Below, in pieces: positions 18,401 through 26,128 of a DNA stretch of 64,000 nucleotides (positions are counted from its first letter, which is position 1; the number at the start of each line of letters is the position of its first letter). The stretch is from Saccharina japonica. Lineage: Eukaryota; Sar; Phaeophyceae; Laminariales; Laminariaceae. The notes below the pieces were generated by a model. That model was not told the origin of the DNA, ran no database searches, and saw only the letters and a program-made list of their open reading frames with translations. The DNA is taken from positions 19,890 to 83,889 of the forward strand of contig MEHQ01002050.1 of the NCBI GenBank assembly GCA_008828725.1, in the 5' to 3' direction. The position numbers were made by a program, and so were the translations under genes.

Positions 18401-21142
18401 ACGACTCGGTGCGTCCCCCCGTTACCAATGTTACTGTTCTCGTGCTCGTTTGTTGTTTTTGTTCGGTTATTACTTGTTCTTGTTGGGGTTCTTGCATCTT
18501 GATCTTGGTTCTGGTTCTGGTGCTAGTCTTTGCCTCGTCCTTGTTCATGTTCTTGGTTTCGTTTTTTTTTGCTTCGTCTTGTTCGGGATTTTGTTCTCGT
18601 TTTCATTCTTGTTTTCGTTCTCGTTCTTGTTCTCGTTCTTGTTCTTATCCCCAGTCTCGAAAGGGATGCGCGATCAATGGTCAAATGACTTAGGGCAAGC
18701 AACTAATGAGTACCCCCCCCCCCCATCCAAGTACGCCTCACAAGCGGTTCTCAGTAGGATGCAGCTCACCCTTCATGCGACTCGCCCAACACTTTACGCC
18801 GCTTCGCGCTTTGTGCAAGCAATGTCTGTGTGGTCGGCGAAAACCGGACATGCCCCGTCCCGGCATTGTAGGGATGCGAGGGTCTATGGTCATACGACTA
18901 CGGCCATGCATGAAAATGAAGTACACCCCCCCTCCCCCACGCAATGTCTGCCTGGTTGGTGAAAGCCGAACCCGCCCCGTCCCGGCATTGTAGGGATGCG
19001 AGGGTCTATGGTCATACGATTACGGCCATGCACGAAAATGAAGTAACCCCCCCCTACCCCATCCCACCGTACGTTGGCCCCCAACCGCTTTTCGCATCTG
19101 CCCCACACGGATCGATCAGGTTGCACAAAGAGCGGCGGATCGCGCCAGCCGCAGGCCAGACCCTGAAGGAGGGCGGCAGGATGGCGGTGATAGAGTCGAT
19201 AGGGTTGATAGGGATGCAAACCCGTACGGAGAGGGTGAGGAGCATCGCTGGCGCGGATCAACAGCTGAACAGGTGGGAGCTGGTTTGGCTTTGCTGGGGG
19301 TTAGGGATAGGGTTCGGCTTGGCTTGGCTAGGGTTGGGTTGGGTTGGGTTGGGTTGGATTGGGTAGGGTAGGATAGGTTGGGTACGGTTGGGTTGTGGCT
19401 TGGCTTGGCTTGGCTTTGCTGAAGGTGCTTGTGTCACGTGTGTTCGTGTGTTCGTTGCCTCGATTGAGGCTGTTTTTTTTTTGTTCCTGGGCGTGCACGC
19501 TTGTTTGTTTTCTCCCTCTCTGTTTTTGTGTTTAGCTTGTCTGTCTGTCTGCCTGTCTGTCTGTCTTGTGTGTCTGGCTGCTGACTGTCGGTCTGTCAAG
19601 TTTTCTTTCAGTTGGCTTGTTTGCCGATTGGCGTGGACAACATACAAGGTATTATGTATACCTGTATTTCTGAATTCGTGTGGTTCCCTCTGTTAAATAG
19701 CCGACTGGCTCGAAAAGGACATACTTTCCGCTGACTTTATGGAACCCCCCCCTCGCTTCCTCCCCCCTCATCCCCACGGGACTTCTCGCTAACGCACTCA
19801 GGACGTCGGCAACGGGGTGGAGCCTAGCGAAATCGGCAAGAGGAGGAGGCGCGCTCATGACGACGGCGAACATGACAACTTCAACAACGACAACAACATC
19901 AACGATAACATCAACGACAACATCAACGACCACATCAACGACAACGACCACAGCAACAACAATAACGACAATGACAATGACAATGACAATGGCAACGACA
20001 ATGACAAGAGCAACGACACCAACAACAACAACCACGCCGACAACGGCAACAATAACAACAACAGCGACGACACCGCCAACAACAACGACGACATCAATAA
20101 GAACGACAGCAACAGCAACAGCAACAACGACAACAACCAAGATATGGGGACCAGAGACGATGGAGGGATGGACACCTCGCCCCGCCGTGATGACCTCGAC
20201 GAGCCCACGAGCCAAGGACCTTCGGCCGGAGCAAACCTTGACAGGCAGAGGGACCAGGAGGAAGGGCAAGGCCGCTTCGACGGTGGCGCTAGCGATGACG
20301 CGGCAGCAGTGACGGTGGCAGCAGGAGCAGCAGCTCACGCTACTGCCAGTCCTGCCGCTAGCGAGTTGGTGGCCCAAGAGGAACGCACCGGCGGCGCAAC
20401 CGTCAACGGGAACAACGATTCAGATGAAACGGCTGCAATGGCGAACCGGAACTATGCCAGGGATGGCAAAGAGGGAGGTGGCCGCAGCGGTGGTAGCGCC
20501 CGCCGCGCTCGCGGTGGCGAGAGCGGTGATGGCGGTGGCGGCGGCGGTAGCGGCGAGGGGGGCGAGGGGCGAGGCCTGGGAGACGAAGGTGACCCCATCG
20601 AGAAATCGGGTAAACCATCCGCAGAGGAGTTCGTAGATGAATCCGCGGCTGCAGAGGGAGGAGAAGGGGGACGGGGAAGAGGGGGGGGAGGGGGGGGGGG
20701 AGACGAGGGTTTGCCCTCTACTTCATACAGCAGACAACATCGACAACAACAGCCGCCTACGAAGGCCGCGTGCGGAGTTAGCGCAAGACTACTACCGCTG
20801 ACCGGGTGGAACTTTCGTTCAGAGGGTGAAAAGGAGATCAAACGAGGCACGGACAATTGGTTTCACGCAAGAACACAGTAGCCAGGGCGAGTGAGGTCAA
20901 TTGGGATAGCATGCCGCCGTCGGTTTCGCATTTGAGGGGGGGGAGGGGGGGGTGGAGACGAGGAGGGTGCGGACCGGGTGGAGGCAGGGGGGGCGGGGCG
21001 GGAGAAAGCCGTTTCGGCCGAAGGTGTAAGGAAAGACAAGGCGGTTAAGAAAGATAAGGAGGCCGAAGGAAGGGGAGGGGAAAAGAAGAAGCGCAAGAGC
21101 AAGGGAAGCAGCCGGAAGAAGTCCCACCGTAGCGAGAAGTAG
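5390..21142 (+). CDS. Pinin-like splicing / exon-junction factor, multi-exon gene
   Basis: Pinin (Pinin/SDK/memA family) is a nuclear speckle and exon-junction-associated protein that affects alternative splicing. Proposed exons are 5390-5616, 9047-10306, 12931-12991, 14661-14762, 14950-15075, 17394-17444, 18331-18408, 19802-about 20825 and about 20988-21142. Introns are GT-AG, and phases agree at every join from exon 1 to exon 8. The order matches pinin: an N-terminal helix followed by a Gly/Arg-rich stretch, a long low-complexity linker, the conserved core (KKRNRRMFGG, about residues 490-635), an acidic Asn/Asp-rich tail, and a Lys/Ser/Arg-rich end (KKSHRSEK). Animal pinin has a closely similar KQRNRR-[IL]FG core start. 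The exon 1-2 join and the last intron are the weak points. Introns reach 3.4 kb and are full of repeats. The family call rests on remembered conservation; no search was run. Confidence 0.82.
6340..6760 (+). repeat. GCAGCAGTGACGG-type repeat patch in pinin intron 1
   Basis: Short GCAGCAG/ACGGCGCTGCAGCAG units recur between 6400 and 6550, flanked by GGGTTAG(A/T)GTTAGG stretches at 6345 and 6728. The rest of intron 1 up to 7080 shows nothing else identifiable. Confidence 0.5.
7090..7560. repeat. R7 GATC-rich tandem array in pinin intron 1
   Basis: From 7318 to 7548 a unit of about 27 bp (ATGATCTATCTGTAGATGAT) repeats about nine times. It is preceded by R7-type sequence (CATCTACAGATCATC). R7 also occurs at 11500-11960, 40233-40460, 41696-41925 and 61520-61660. 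Confidence 0.8.
7826..8095. repeat. TATCGAAA palindromic minisatellite
   Basis: About ten imperfect units of CGATATTTCGATATATCGAAAG, each self-complementary, form an AT-rich array in pinin intron 1. Open frames across it on the minus strand are repeats of ISKYRT-like peptides and are not genes. Confidence 0.85.
8974..9040 (+). repeat. R5 3' end abutting pinin exon 2
   Basis: TATGGTCATACGACTACAGC, then a CATGCATGAAAATAAGTACA block, then a long C-run: the typical right end of R5. Its C-run ends only a few bases before the acceptor used for exon 2. Confidence 0.7.
9047..10306 (+). CDS. Pinin exon 2 (Gly/Arg/Glu-rich linker)
   Basis: A large GC-rich exon in one open frame. The chosen acceptor (TTAG ending at 9046) takes a phase-2 split codon and is the best match to exon 1, but an ATG at 9120 or a small unseen exon between 5616 and 9047 is possible. 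The exon encodes low-complexity Gly, Arg, Ala and Glu runs and ends in KKRNR plus two bases at a GTGATT donor. That ending fits directly onto exon 3 to make the conserved pinin signature. The opposite strand also has long open frames, but they are Pro/Ser-rich shadows of the Gly-rich coding strand. Confidence 0.75.
10678..10763 (+). repeat. R4 short inverted-repeat element
   Basis: Runs from TTAACCCATTCAGAACTG to CAGTTCTTAAGGGGTTAA with a conserved middle (CACACTAATTCCAAGTAG). Its ends are imperfect inverted repeats, about 86 bp apart. Confidence 0.75.
10811..10946 (+). repeat. R1 element, truncated left half
   Basis: Starts ACACGTGCTACGATAGAGGT, with the R1 CTCCTAACTTGAGGGACT and AAACACTAACTTTGAGGAAA blocks. 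The right half is missing and is replaced by an R4 copy starting at 10948. Confidence 0.65.
10948..11130 (+). repeat. Two R4 copies in tandem (one R4, one palindromic R4b)
   Basis: R4 at 10948-11036 is followed at once by R4b at 11036-11130 (AACCCTTTTAGAACTGCAGT ... CTGCAGTTCTAAAAGGGTC). R4b has almost perfect inverted arms around TTACTTGGAATTAGAG. Another R4b lies at 24028-24126. Confidence 0.75.
11280..11960. repeat. R7 array and flank in pinin intron 2
   Basis: Three ~75-bp units (ATCTGTCTCCCCCCGAA, 11286-11460) precede an ATCATCTACAGATAGATCAT array (11500-11720) and an R7 tail (CCTAACCTGCCGTTATGAGA at 11731, then AACATGAGCTAGATCATAC). The tail recurs at 40275 and 41732. Confidence 0.75.
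12061..12309 (+). repeat. R1 element, intact copy
   Basis: About 249 bp from GACGCATGCTACGATAGAGG to CTCTACCGTAGCACGCGTC, with the internal GGGTTAAGGAGCCCGATC and AACGATTCAGCC blocks. Both termini are present. Confidence 0.85.
12334..12925 (+). repeat. TTG/TGC-rich low-complexity tract in pinin intron 2
   Basis: A 600-bp T/G-rich stretch of TTGTTG, TTGCTGTG and TGCGTGTTG units runs up to the exon 3 acceptor. Its long frames encode Cys/Val/Leu repeats and are not genes. It may supply a diffuse polypyrimidine tract. Confidence 0.7.
12931..12991 (+). CDS. Pinin exon 3 (start of conserved core)
   Basis: A 61-base exon. Its first base completes the split Arg codon of exon 2, then it reads MFGGLIAHLGRARKQLDDDK and ends in phase 0 at a GTACAT donor. 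This matches the RRxFGxLxGTLQKF segment at the start of the Pinin/SDK/memA domain. A 19-base A run follows the donor closely. Confidence 0.85.
13021..13080 (-). repeat. Dispersed fragment encoding MSFDEI(L)D, copy 1
   Basis: The minus strand reads ATGAGTTTCGACGAAATCCT. The same block with flanks occurs at 25165-25235 and, more degraded, at 45245-45305. See the copy at 25165. Confidence 0.55.
13176..14136 (+). repeat. Segmental direct duplication, left copy
   Basis: About 960 bp from GTGTTCATGTGGGAACATAC to the R5 block CCGATATGCTCCGTCCCGGC. It recurs almost base for base 2633 bases downstream (15809-16769), with only a few substitutions seen. It includes one R4 copy (13245-13332), two internal ~110-bp tandem units around TTTATGGCATGTTTTTTT, and R5 sequence. 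It lies in pinin intron 3. Confidence 0.9.
13941..14465 (+). repeat. Three R5 copies in a row
   Basis: R5 units end at the C-runs near 14060 and 14205, and a third, incomplete unit ends near 14465. Each contains TGCCTGGTCGGTGAAAACCC, then TAGGGAT(G/T)CGAGGGTCTATGG-type sequence and GTCATACGACTACG-type sequence, then a CATGCATGAAxATGAAGTAC tail. Confidence 0.75.
14661..14762 (+). CDS. Pinin exon 4 (coiled-coil core)
   Basis: Thirty-four codons in phase 0, between an acceptor TTGTGAAG ending at 14660 and a GTAAGA donor. The sequence is a basic, Gln/Arg-rich helix (for example RQVQEKRRQRQ). It corresponds to the ERQKRRQEIEQKL segment of animal pinin. Confidence 0.85.
14950..15075 (+). CDS. Pinin exon 5 (coiled-coil core)
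   Basis: Forty-two codons in phase 0, between the acceptor GGCAG ending at 14949 and a GTGCGC donor. It encodes a charged helix ending LRGYIFTK, which aligns with the WNEHNAKIIKYIRTK stretch of animal pinin. The preceding intron is only 187 bases, the shortest confidently placed intron in the gene. Confidence 0.85.
15124..15214 (+). repeat. R4-like element just after pinin exon 5
   Basis: GACCCTTCTGGTACTGGAAA ... AATTAGCTTGTCCCCATAAA ... AAAGGGTTTAG, a diverged R4. It starts about 50 bases after the exon 5 donor. Confidence 0.6.
15353..15665 (+). repeat. Trinucleotide (GTA)n and (CCA)n microsatellite
   Basis: GTAGTAG repeats run from 15355 to about 15472, followed by CACCACCAACACC-type repeats to about 15660. 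Poly-Thr, poly-Val and poly-Leu frames across it are artefacts. Confidence 0.9.
15809..16769 (+). repeat. Segmental direct duplication, right copy
   Basis: Near-identical to 13176-14136. It lies in pinin intron 5 and runs into the assembly gap 14 bases later. Differences include A to G at about 15989 and G to A at about 16719. Confidence 0.9.
16571..16783 (+). repeat. R5 copies at the gap edge
   Basis: Two R5 units, the second cut off by the assembly gap at GGGATGCGAGGGTCT. They are part of the right copy of the segmental duplication. Confidence 0.75.
16784..17221. other. Assembly gap (438 N)
   Basis: A run of N between an R5 unit and a C-run. The frames reported across it are meaningless. 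The flanking C-run suggests an R5 end was being assembled. Confidence 0.99.
17394..17444 (+). CDS. Pinin exon 6
   Basis: Seventeen codons (TLPKLAWTPNEHTDVTQ) in phase 0, between the acceptor TCCGCAG and a GTAAGC donor. It corresponds to the TKPHLFYIPGRM region of the pinin core. It lies 172 bases after the assembly gap. Confidence 0.8.
17455..18245 (+). repeat. Degenerate CGGTTACCGAA repeat field filling pinin intron 6
   Basis: Dozens of imperfect TCGGTTACCGAATGG(T/G)-type units are spread over almost 800 bp. They are interspersed with a longer ~130-bp period, each unit ending near CACAGAT...CCAGGTA (17650, 17750, 17880). The array is bounded closely by exon 6 and the C-run before exon 7. 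Confidence 0.85.
18331..18408 (+). CDS. Pinin exon 7
   Basis: Twenty-six codons in phase 0, between the acceptor GCGCAG and a GTGCGT donor. It encodes an acidic/basic helix (SNGEINERIAKRKDEDDAAF), matching the helix at the end of the pinin core. A run of about 30 C and 6 T serves as the polypyrimidine tract. Confidence 0.8.
18655..19060 (+). repeat. Two R5 copies in pinin intron 7
   Basis: A full-length R5 at 18655-18935 carries the AAGCGGTTCTCAGTAGGATG head and a C-tail. A second, head-truncated copy lies at 18941-19060. Downstream, 19290-19400 is TTGGG/CTTGG-rich and 19440-19620 is CTGTCTGTCTG-rich. Confidence 0.8.
19802..20825 (+). CDS. Pinin exon 8 (acidic Asn/Asp-rich tail)
   Basis: Opens in phase 0 after ACTCAG. 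It begins DVGNGVEPSEIGKRRRRAHD, then about 90 residues almost wholly Asn and Asp, encoded by an AAC/GAC trinucleotide expansion, then Gly/Ala/Glu-rich low complexity. The frame stays open to a TAG at 20879-20881, but the typical basic pinin C-terminus lies beyond it in the same frame. A small intron is therefore inferred. One phase-compatible pair is a GTGAAA donor at 20826 with the CAG ending at 20987; an earlier donor (GTAAAC at 20610) also fits. The end is uncertain. Confidence 0.65.
19860..20145 (+). repeat. Coding AAC/GAC trinucleotide expansion
   Basis: Imperfect AAC, GAC and ATC codons encode the Asn/Asp tract of pinin exon 8. Interruptions keep the frame, as expected for a selected coding repeat. 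Confidence 0.8.
20988..21142 (+). CDS. Pinin last exon (basic Lys/Ser C-terminus)
   Basis: An open frame ending at TAG 21140-21142 encodes a highly basic tail that closes with KKRKSKGSSRKKSHRSEK. Basic Ser/Arg/Lys-rich ends are typical of pinin. The acceptor is not certain because the flanking DNA is G-homopolymer rich, and a homopolymer miscount could also explain the frame break after 20881. Confidence 0.55.
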
Positions 21143-21169
21143 CCGGAGGCGTGTTGACAGTTTGGGGGG

Positions 21170-21260
21170 ACCGGAGCGGGGGGGCGGAGATGGTGGGTGG
21201 GTGGGTGGGTGGGTGGGGAGGTGGAAGGGGAGAGGGGGGGCGGGGAGGGAGTACTTTATG
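21170..21260 (+). repeat. GGTGG/GGGAGG-rich patch after pinin
   Basis: GGTGGGTGGGTGGGTGGGTG and G-runs just past the pinin stop codon could form G-quadruplexes. Region 21260-21640 has no identified feature. Confidence 0.6.
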
Positions 21261-21647
21261 CTAGCGACTTTGTGGCTTTTTCGTTGCTGCGCGAGAACGG
21301 GGTGGTGGGTAGGAAGAGAGGAAGGAACATATGGAAGGCGGCGGTTAGGCCTTTGGTGAGAGCTGCTGTTCATACTCTTCGACTGCGTGGAGAAAGTGAA
21401 GTACAGTAGTACAGCCGTTCTATATATAATAGATGGACCATCAGCAGAGTAGACGAGCGCCCAACTCGTTTTCGCGGTCGATTGCTTCTTATTTGTCATT
21501 CCCACTCTCCGCGTTTTTGTTTTTTCTCGTTTCCCCCCCCTGGTTTTGCAGACGCGGTGCGCGAGGTGCACGTTTTTTTCATGTGCTTGGGTGCGGATAA
21601 CGTTTTTTTCCGTTTTTTTTGTACTGTGTTTATGATAGCGCTGCTGC

Positions 21648-21920
21648 GGCCGAAAGCCGTCACCGACTGTACCGGCTTTTGCCGCCTGCAATCGATCGAT
21701 ATATCACTAATCAGCGAGATCGAGACATCGGTCGGCCTAAAGCCGTCACTATTTGTAGCGACTTCTTCCGCCAGCAATCGATCGAGATACCAAAAATAAG
21801 CGAGGTCGGAGATCGATCAATCGGTAGGCCAAATGCCGCCACTACATGTAGCGGCTTCTACCGCCCACCCGCAAACGGTCGATTGGTTGAAAAAAATCGG
21901 CGAGATCGATCGATAGATGA
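21648..21920 (+). repeat. ~90-bp tandem repeat, array 1
   Basis: Three units share CCGAAAGCCGTCAC, GTACCGGCTTTTGCCGCC and CAATCGATCGATATA-like blocks. A second array of the same family lies at 23270-23640. Confidence 0.75.
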
Positions 21921-22053
21921 TTGTGTAAACGGAGTTTCTTGTTCTATTATCAGAATCTGGTGGCGTTTTGATTCTGGGCGATCGGCTGAAAAATCTCCAG
22001 TTAGTTGATGCGTCGGCGCCTGACGTGATGATTCGTAGACACTGATCAGCGAG

Positions 22054-22250
22054 AACGCAGGCTGCGGTAGAGGTGCACCTATCGTTTTTTTGGCTCCTCC
22101 ACTTGAAGGGCTCTTGTCATAACTCACCCAAAACCTGACTTTGAGAAGAAAAAATGCACGCTTAACCCCTTACGAACCGGTTCCTTGATTTTGTAGACAA
22201 ATTACTTGAAATGAGTGTGGGATACGTTTTGCAGTTCTGATAGGGTTAGC
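22054..22250 (+). repeat. R1 left half interrupted by R4
   Basis: R1 left end (GGCTGCGGTAGAGGTGCACC) to 22160, then an R4 copy (TTAACCCCTTACGAACCGGT to about 22250). Sequence at 22260-22445 is shared with the insert at 3060-3240. Confidence 0.65.
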
Positions 22251-22483
22251 GCCTTTCTTTGGTACGCCTCGATCGAAAGCGACCAAAACATGGGTGGCCT
22301 TTTGGTGTTTTTAACCGTCTACGAGCAGCGTGTGCGCCCATCAGTACGGGGTCGTATTAAGAACCACGATGCGCCCGTGCCGCCGTACATATGACTCCTT
22401 GCATTGTAAACTCGGACACCAATTTGTATCACCCCCCCCCTAACTCATTGAAGCTGTCATCCATATGCAAGTCCCCCTCGCAA

Positions 22484-22830
22484 GCGACGCATGCCACGGT
22501 AGAGGTGTGCCGTGCTTTTTACCGAGGGTGGTCCCTTGAGGAGCTCTATACCTGCAGTAGTCAAAACACTGATTTTGAAGGGGGGGATGAGCGCTACCCG
22601 ATGAACAATCCCATGGTCTTGAGTGTCAAATGAAAATTCCTGCAACACAACAATAATGAGATTCCGGCGATTAAGGGTTAACCCATTCAGAACTGGAAAG
22701 AAGACCCCACACTAATTCCAAGTAGTTTGTCCCCAAAAATGTGGCACCAGTTCTTAAGGGGTTCAAGGAGCCCCGCCATCCAGATACCAAAATCAGCCAA
22801 TGCTATATACCCCTATCGTAGCACGCGTCA
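22484..22830 (+). repeat. R1 element with a nested R4
   Basis: R1 from GACGCATGCCACGGTAGAGG to CCTATCGTAGCACGCGTC. An R4 copy occupies 22679-22764 inside the R1 GGGTTAAGGAGCC site. R5 begins at the right edge. Confidence 0.8.
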
Positions 22831-23010
22831 AGCGGTTCTTAGTAGGATGCAGCTCACCCTTCATGCGACGCGCCGAACACCTCACGGCGCTTCGTGCTAG
22901 CAATATCTGTCTGGTCGGTGAAAACCCGACATGCTCGGTTCCGGTATCGTAGGGATGCGAGGGTCTTTGGTCATACGACTACGGCCATGCATGCATATCG
23001 AGTACACCCC
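22828..23010 (+). repeat. R5 copy
   Basis: AAGCGGTTCTTAGTAGGATG head, GGTCGGTGAAAACCC block, CATGCATGCATATCGAGTAC tail. The C-run is short. Confidence 0.75.
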
Positions 23011-23269
23011 TCCAATCACGCAGTTTTGGTTGCCGTTGCTGGAAATCAGTCGTTCTTTTTTTCGTTTTTTTTTTTTCCCATCTGAAGTCTCAACAGGGTT
23101 ATACTCCGATTTAACGATCTCATGGGTTCTGTAAAATACCGATCGAAAGTGATTCCAATCGTAGGGTAGTTTTTTTTTTCAGTTGGGGGCCCCCGCATGC
23201 CAGAAACGTTCTGGCCAGAGAGTGATACCCCCGTGAGTAGTATGCCTCCTCCCGAGGTCGAACAATCAA

Positions 23270-23640
23270 TCGACAGGGGAGACGCCGTCTCTGTTTTTAG
23301 TTTTTTTTTACCAACGTGTGCCGCCCGCCATCGATCGATGTATGTACGTCGTATCGATAATCGGCGAGACCGTCACTTTTTATGTATCGGCTAACACCGC
23401 CCGCCATCGATAAAAAATCAATGTTCGGCGAGCTCGATCAATCAATCAATCGATAGGCAAGAAAGAGCCCGTCAGTAAATGCACCGGCTCTGCCGCCCGC
23501 AATCGGTCGATACGTATCGATAACCAGCAAGATTGATGAATCGATCGGCCAAAATTCGTCACTATTTGTACCGGTTTCTGCCGCCCCCAATCGGCTGATC
23601 GATCAAGAATCGGCGAGATCTACCATTCCATCTATCTGTA
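23270..23640 (+). repeat. ~90-bp tandem repeat, array 2
   Basis: About four diverged units of the family at 21648-21920 (CGTCACTATTTGTACCGG, CCGCC, CGATCGATAxxAATCGGCGAG). Confidence 0.7.
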
Positions 23641-24027
23641 GGCGAGCAGTGCTGGCGTAAATAACGTACCAAGCGTGCCTACGAACTGGGTTTGGGTGGT
23701 TTACTGCTGCTTGCTACTTGCATAATACCTGGTAAAATCCCTGGTATGTAGATAGACATTCAACAAAAACATACCATCCGGCATGTAAGATACGTGCTTG
23801 TTTGCAAAGTCACTACACAGCTTGCTTGGTGTCGATGTGTGCAGTGTGTGAGAGTCAAACGAATTCGGAGACCCCAGGCACCGGCCGCCGAATGCCGCGA
23901 GCACAATATGTTGGATGTCGGAGCAAACACGGGTGTCGCGCCGTCTTGCTTCCGATTTGAAAACCGATGCGTACGGTTTCCGATTTATCGGAACTTTCGA
24001 TACGACGACCCCACACTCGTGTCGGCC

Positions 24028-24126
24028 TTAACCCTTATAGGACTGGAGTCCCGTTTTGGGGACAATTTACTTAGAATTTGAGTGGTTTGTCCCCAAAATG
24101 GGGACTGCAGTCCTAAAAGGGTTAAG
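24028..24126. repeat. R4b palindromic element
   Basis: TTAACCCTTATAGGACTGGA mirrored by ACTGCAGTCCTAAAAGGGTT around TTACTTAGAATTTGAG. It is about 99 bp. Flanks 23641-24027 and 24127-24490 show no gene. Confidence 0.75.
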
Positions 24127-24494
24127 CCATATAATTGGGGGCGACTCCCTCGAACTTCCGACAGCAGCAGTCAGCAGTGGCTCTTGAGCAACCCCAACGA
24201 CCGCAGTTTCACTTCGTAGTATCGAAATTCCTCGAATACAGCTACAACGTACCCATCACCCAATAGCCTCTTCACTCTCCCTTCCTCCCTCCCCTGCCCC
24301 ACGCCTCGAGGAAGAGGCTTTTGTTCAAAAAGGACAGCGACCGAAAAAGGAGAGATGCGCGCAAAAAAAAAAAACGCTTGCTCAAATTTCCCCGCAACAA
24401 AAGAAGAAGAAAAAAATACGAAACGGCACCGCACGAAGCGGCAAAGAAACGAAACGAGCCGTAACGAAACGCCAGAAAACTATGACTATCGTCA

Positions 24495-24625
24495 AACATG
24501 CTACGAGGAGACCGCGGTTTATCCCTCGACTGACCGCCCCCTATACTGAAGCCCGTATGATAAGGCCAAAATAGTCCTTGACGCGCATAAAATGACTGGT
24601 CTCCTACGAAAAATAGTAGCATGTT
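24495..24625. repeat. R8-type inverted-repeat element
   Basis: CATGCTACGAGGAGACC at the left is mirrored by GGTCTCCTACG...AGTAGCATG at the right. The inside (CTCGACTGACCGCCCCCTAT, GGCCAAAATAGTCCTTGACG) is the same unit that is tandemly repeated at 40970-41690. Confidence 0.7.
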
Positions 24626-24894
24626 TCCTCAGCGTGAGCAAGGGGTTTCAGTATTCAGCACGGCTTTTCTCTTCCTCCAAAACACCAGCAGCTGTTACTA
24701 CTTGTACCGCCACATTCACAGCCGCCGCGCAGGTCCCTTTTCCTACTCCCGTTGTCCGGTAAGGCGCCCGAAGGAGCACTGACTAGCGAACAACACCCCA
24801 CCAAGCAACCCCAAAGCTCCTCCCACTACCGCGTTGGGCCCGCGGATACCCTTGACTGTTCCCGCGCGGAAAACCACCGACACCATTGTGAATG

Positions 24895-25035
24895 GCGCCG
24901 CCAGGGCGGAAGACGGTGGGGGGGTAGAGGGGGGGGGGGGGGGGAGAAGCAGGGGAGGGAGGGGGGGGGGAAAAGGAGGAGAGGGGAAGCACGGAAGATG
25001 GGGGGAGGAGGGAGGGAAAGGGGAGGGGGTTGGTG
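24895..25035 (+). repeat. G/A-rich low-complexity tract
   Basis: A purine-only stretch with G-runs of up to 14 bases. Frames across it are Gly/Arg/Glu or Pro/Ser artefacts. Confidence 0.7.
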
Positions 25036-25164
25036 AGGTACTCGTGAGCCTTGCTTCAGTGGAGGTTGCCCGTTTGAGCCCAATTTCTGCTCACTGACTC
25101 TTAGTATACTCCTCAACTGGGGAGCTGTCTGTCATCATTTCCGGTGTGTATTTAAAACAATGAA

Positions 25165-25235
25165 AACATGTCAGCCGCGAAGTCGAGGATTTCGTCGAAA
25201 CTCATATTTGCAAGCTGTTTGTGATACTTACCACG
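25165..25235 (-). repeat. Dispersed fragment encoding MSFDEILDFA, copy 2
   Basis: The minus strand has a GTAAGT at 25230-25225, then ATG with frame MSFDEILDFAADMFSLF and a TAA. The flanking GCAAGCTGTTTGTGATACTT is shared with the copy at 45245-45305. It may be the first exon of a short-protein family or a repeated fragment. Confidence 0.5.
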
Positions 25236-25384
25236 GACTGCATTGTGGCGATGAGCTAACCTAAGAACAGCAACAACATACGTACCCGTACATCTCAGGA
25301 ATCTATCGGCCATGAAAAACCTGCTGTACATCATCAAGCGGGGATCGGTGATCCTGTGCGATGTTTGGAACGTGTTTGGTCCCA

Positions 25385-25880
25385 AAAGCACACCCTCTAC
25401 GGCACTGCAGGGACATAATCCTATCACAGTCCTTTCAAGCGCCGTACACCCTCTATCGCACTGTAGCGGCATGGTTCTTTCACCGCCCTTAAAGCACCGT
25501 ACACTCTCTACGGCACTGCTAGGGCCATGTTTCTACCACCGCCTTTGAATCACCGTACACTCTCTACCGCATTGTACGGGCATGTTTCTCTCACCACCCT
25601 TAGAGCACCGTACACGCTCTACCGCATTGTAAGGGCATACTTCTCTCACCACCCTTCAAGCCCCGTGCACCCTCTACCGCATTGTAGGGGCATGTTTCTA
25701 CCACCGCCTTTGAAATCACCGTACACCCTCTACCGCATTGTAGGGGCATGGTTCTCTCACCACCCTTAAGAGCACTGCACACCCTCTACCGCACTATGGA
25801 GGCATGGCTCTCTCGCCGCCCTCAAAGCACCGCCGTACACCCTCTACCGCACAGAAGACACATGGTTCTCTCACCGCCCT
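25385..25880 (-). repeat. ~58-bp minisatellite made of splice-donor-like units
   Basis: About eight to nine units. On the minus strand each reads roughly TTCAAGGGCGGTGAGAGAAC, CATGCCCCTACAATGCGGTA and GAGGGTGTACGGTGC. The first unit is the end of the coding exon at 25875-26013 plus its GTGAGA donor. The array fills the start of that gene's intron 1. Confidence 0.85.
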
Positions 25881-26013
25881 TGAAGCACCAAGCCGCCGAC
25901 CCCGCTGTTGCCACCACCACCGTCGCCACGTCCGTCGTATTGAAGTTTCCGAGTACCCTGCCCATGCTCGGCGCCGGGTCCGTCACCGGGAACTTGGGGT
26001 CCTCAAACGCCAT
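25875..26013 (-). CDS. First coding exon of an unassigned small protein
   Basis: On the minus strand an ATG at 26013 in a good context (CAGCCATGG) opens 46 codons beginning MAFEDPKFPVTDPAPS, followed by GNFNTTD and a hydrophobic VVVATAGSAA stretch. It ends in phase 1 at a GTGAGA donor (intron starts at 25874). The composition suggests a small organelle membrane protein; some complex I accessory subunits begin in a comparable way, but that is only a guess. No second exon was identified. The intron begins directly with a minisatellite made of copies of this exon's end. Confidence 0.5.
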
Positions 26014-26128
26014 GGCTGTTCCTTTTCTCCCAAGACAGGCACAAAAAAAACGCCTTCTAGTTGTTTTTTGGATTCTGCAGGGAGACGAGGAAGGCACGAA
26101 ATATACGTCGAAGTGTGGTGAGCTTAAA

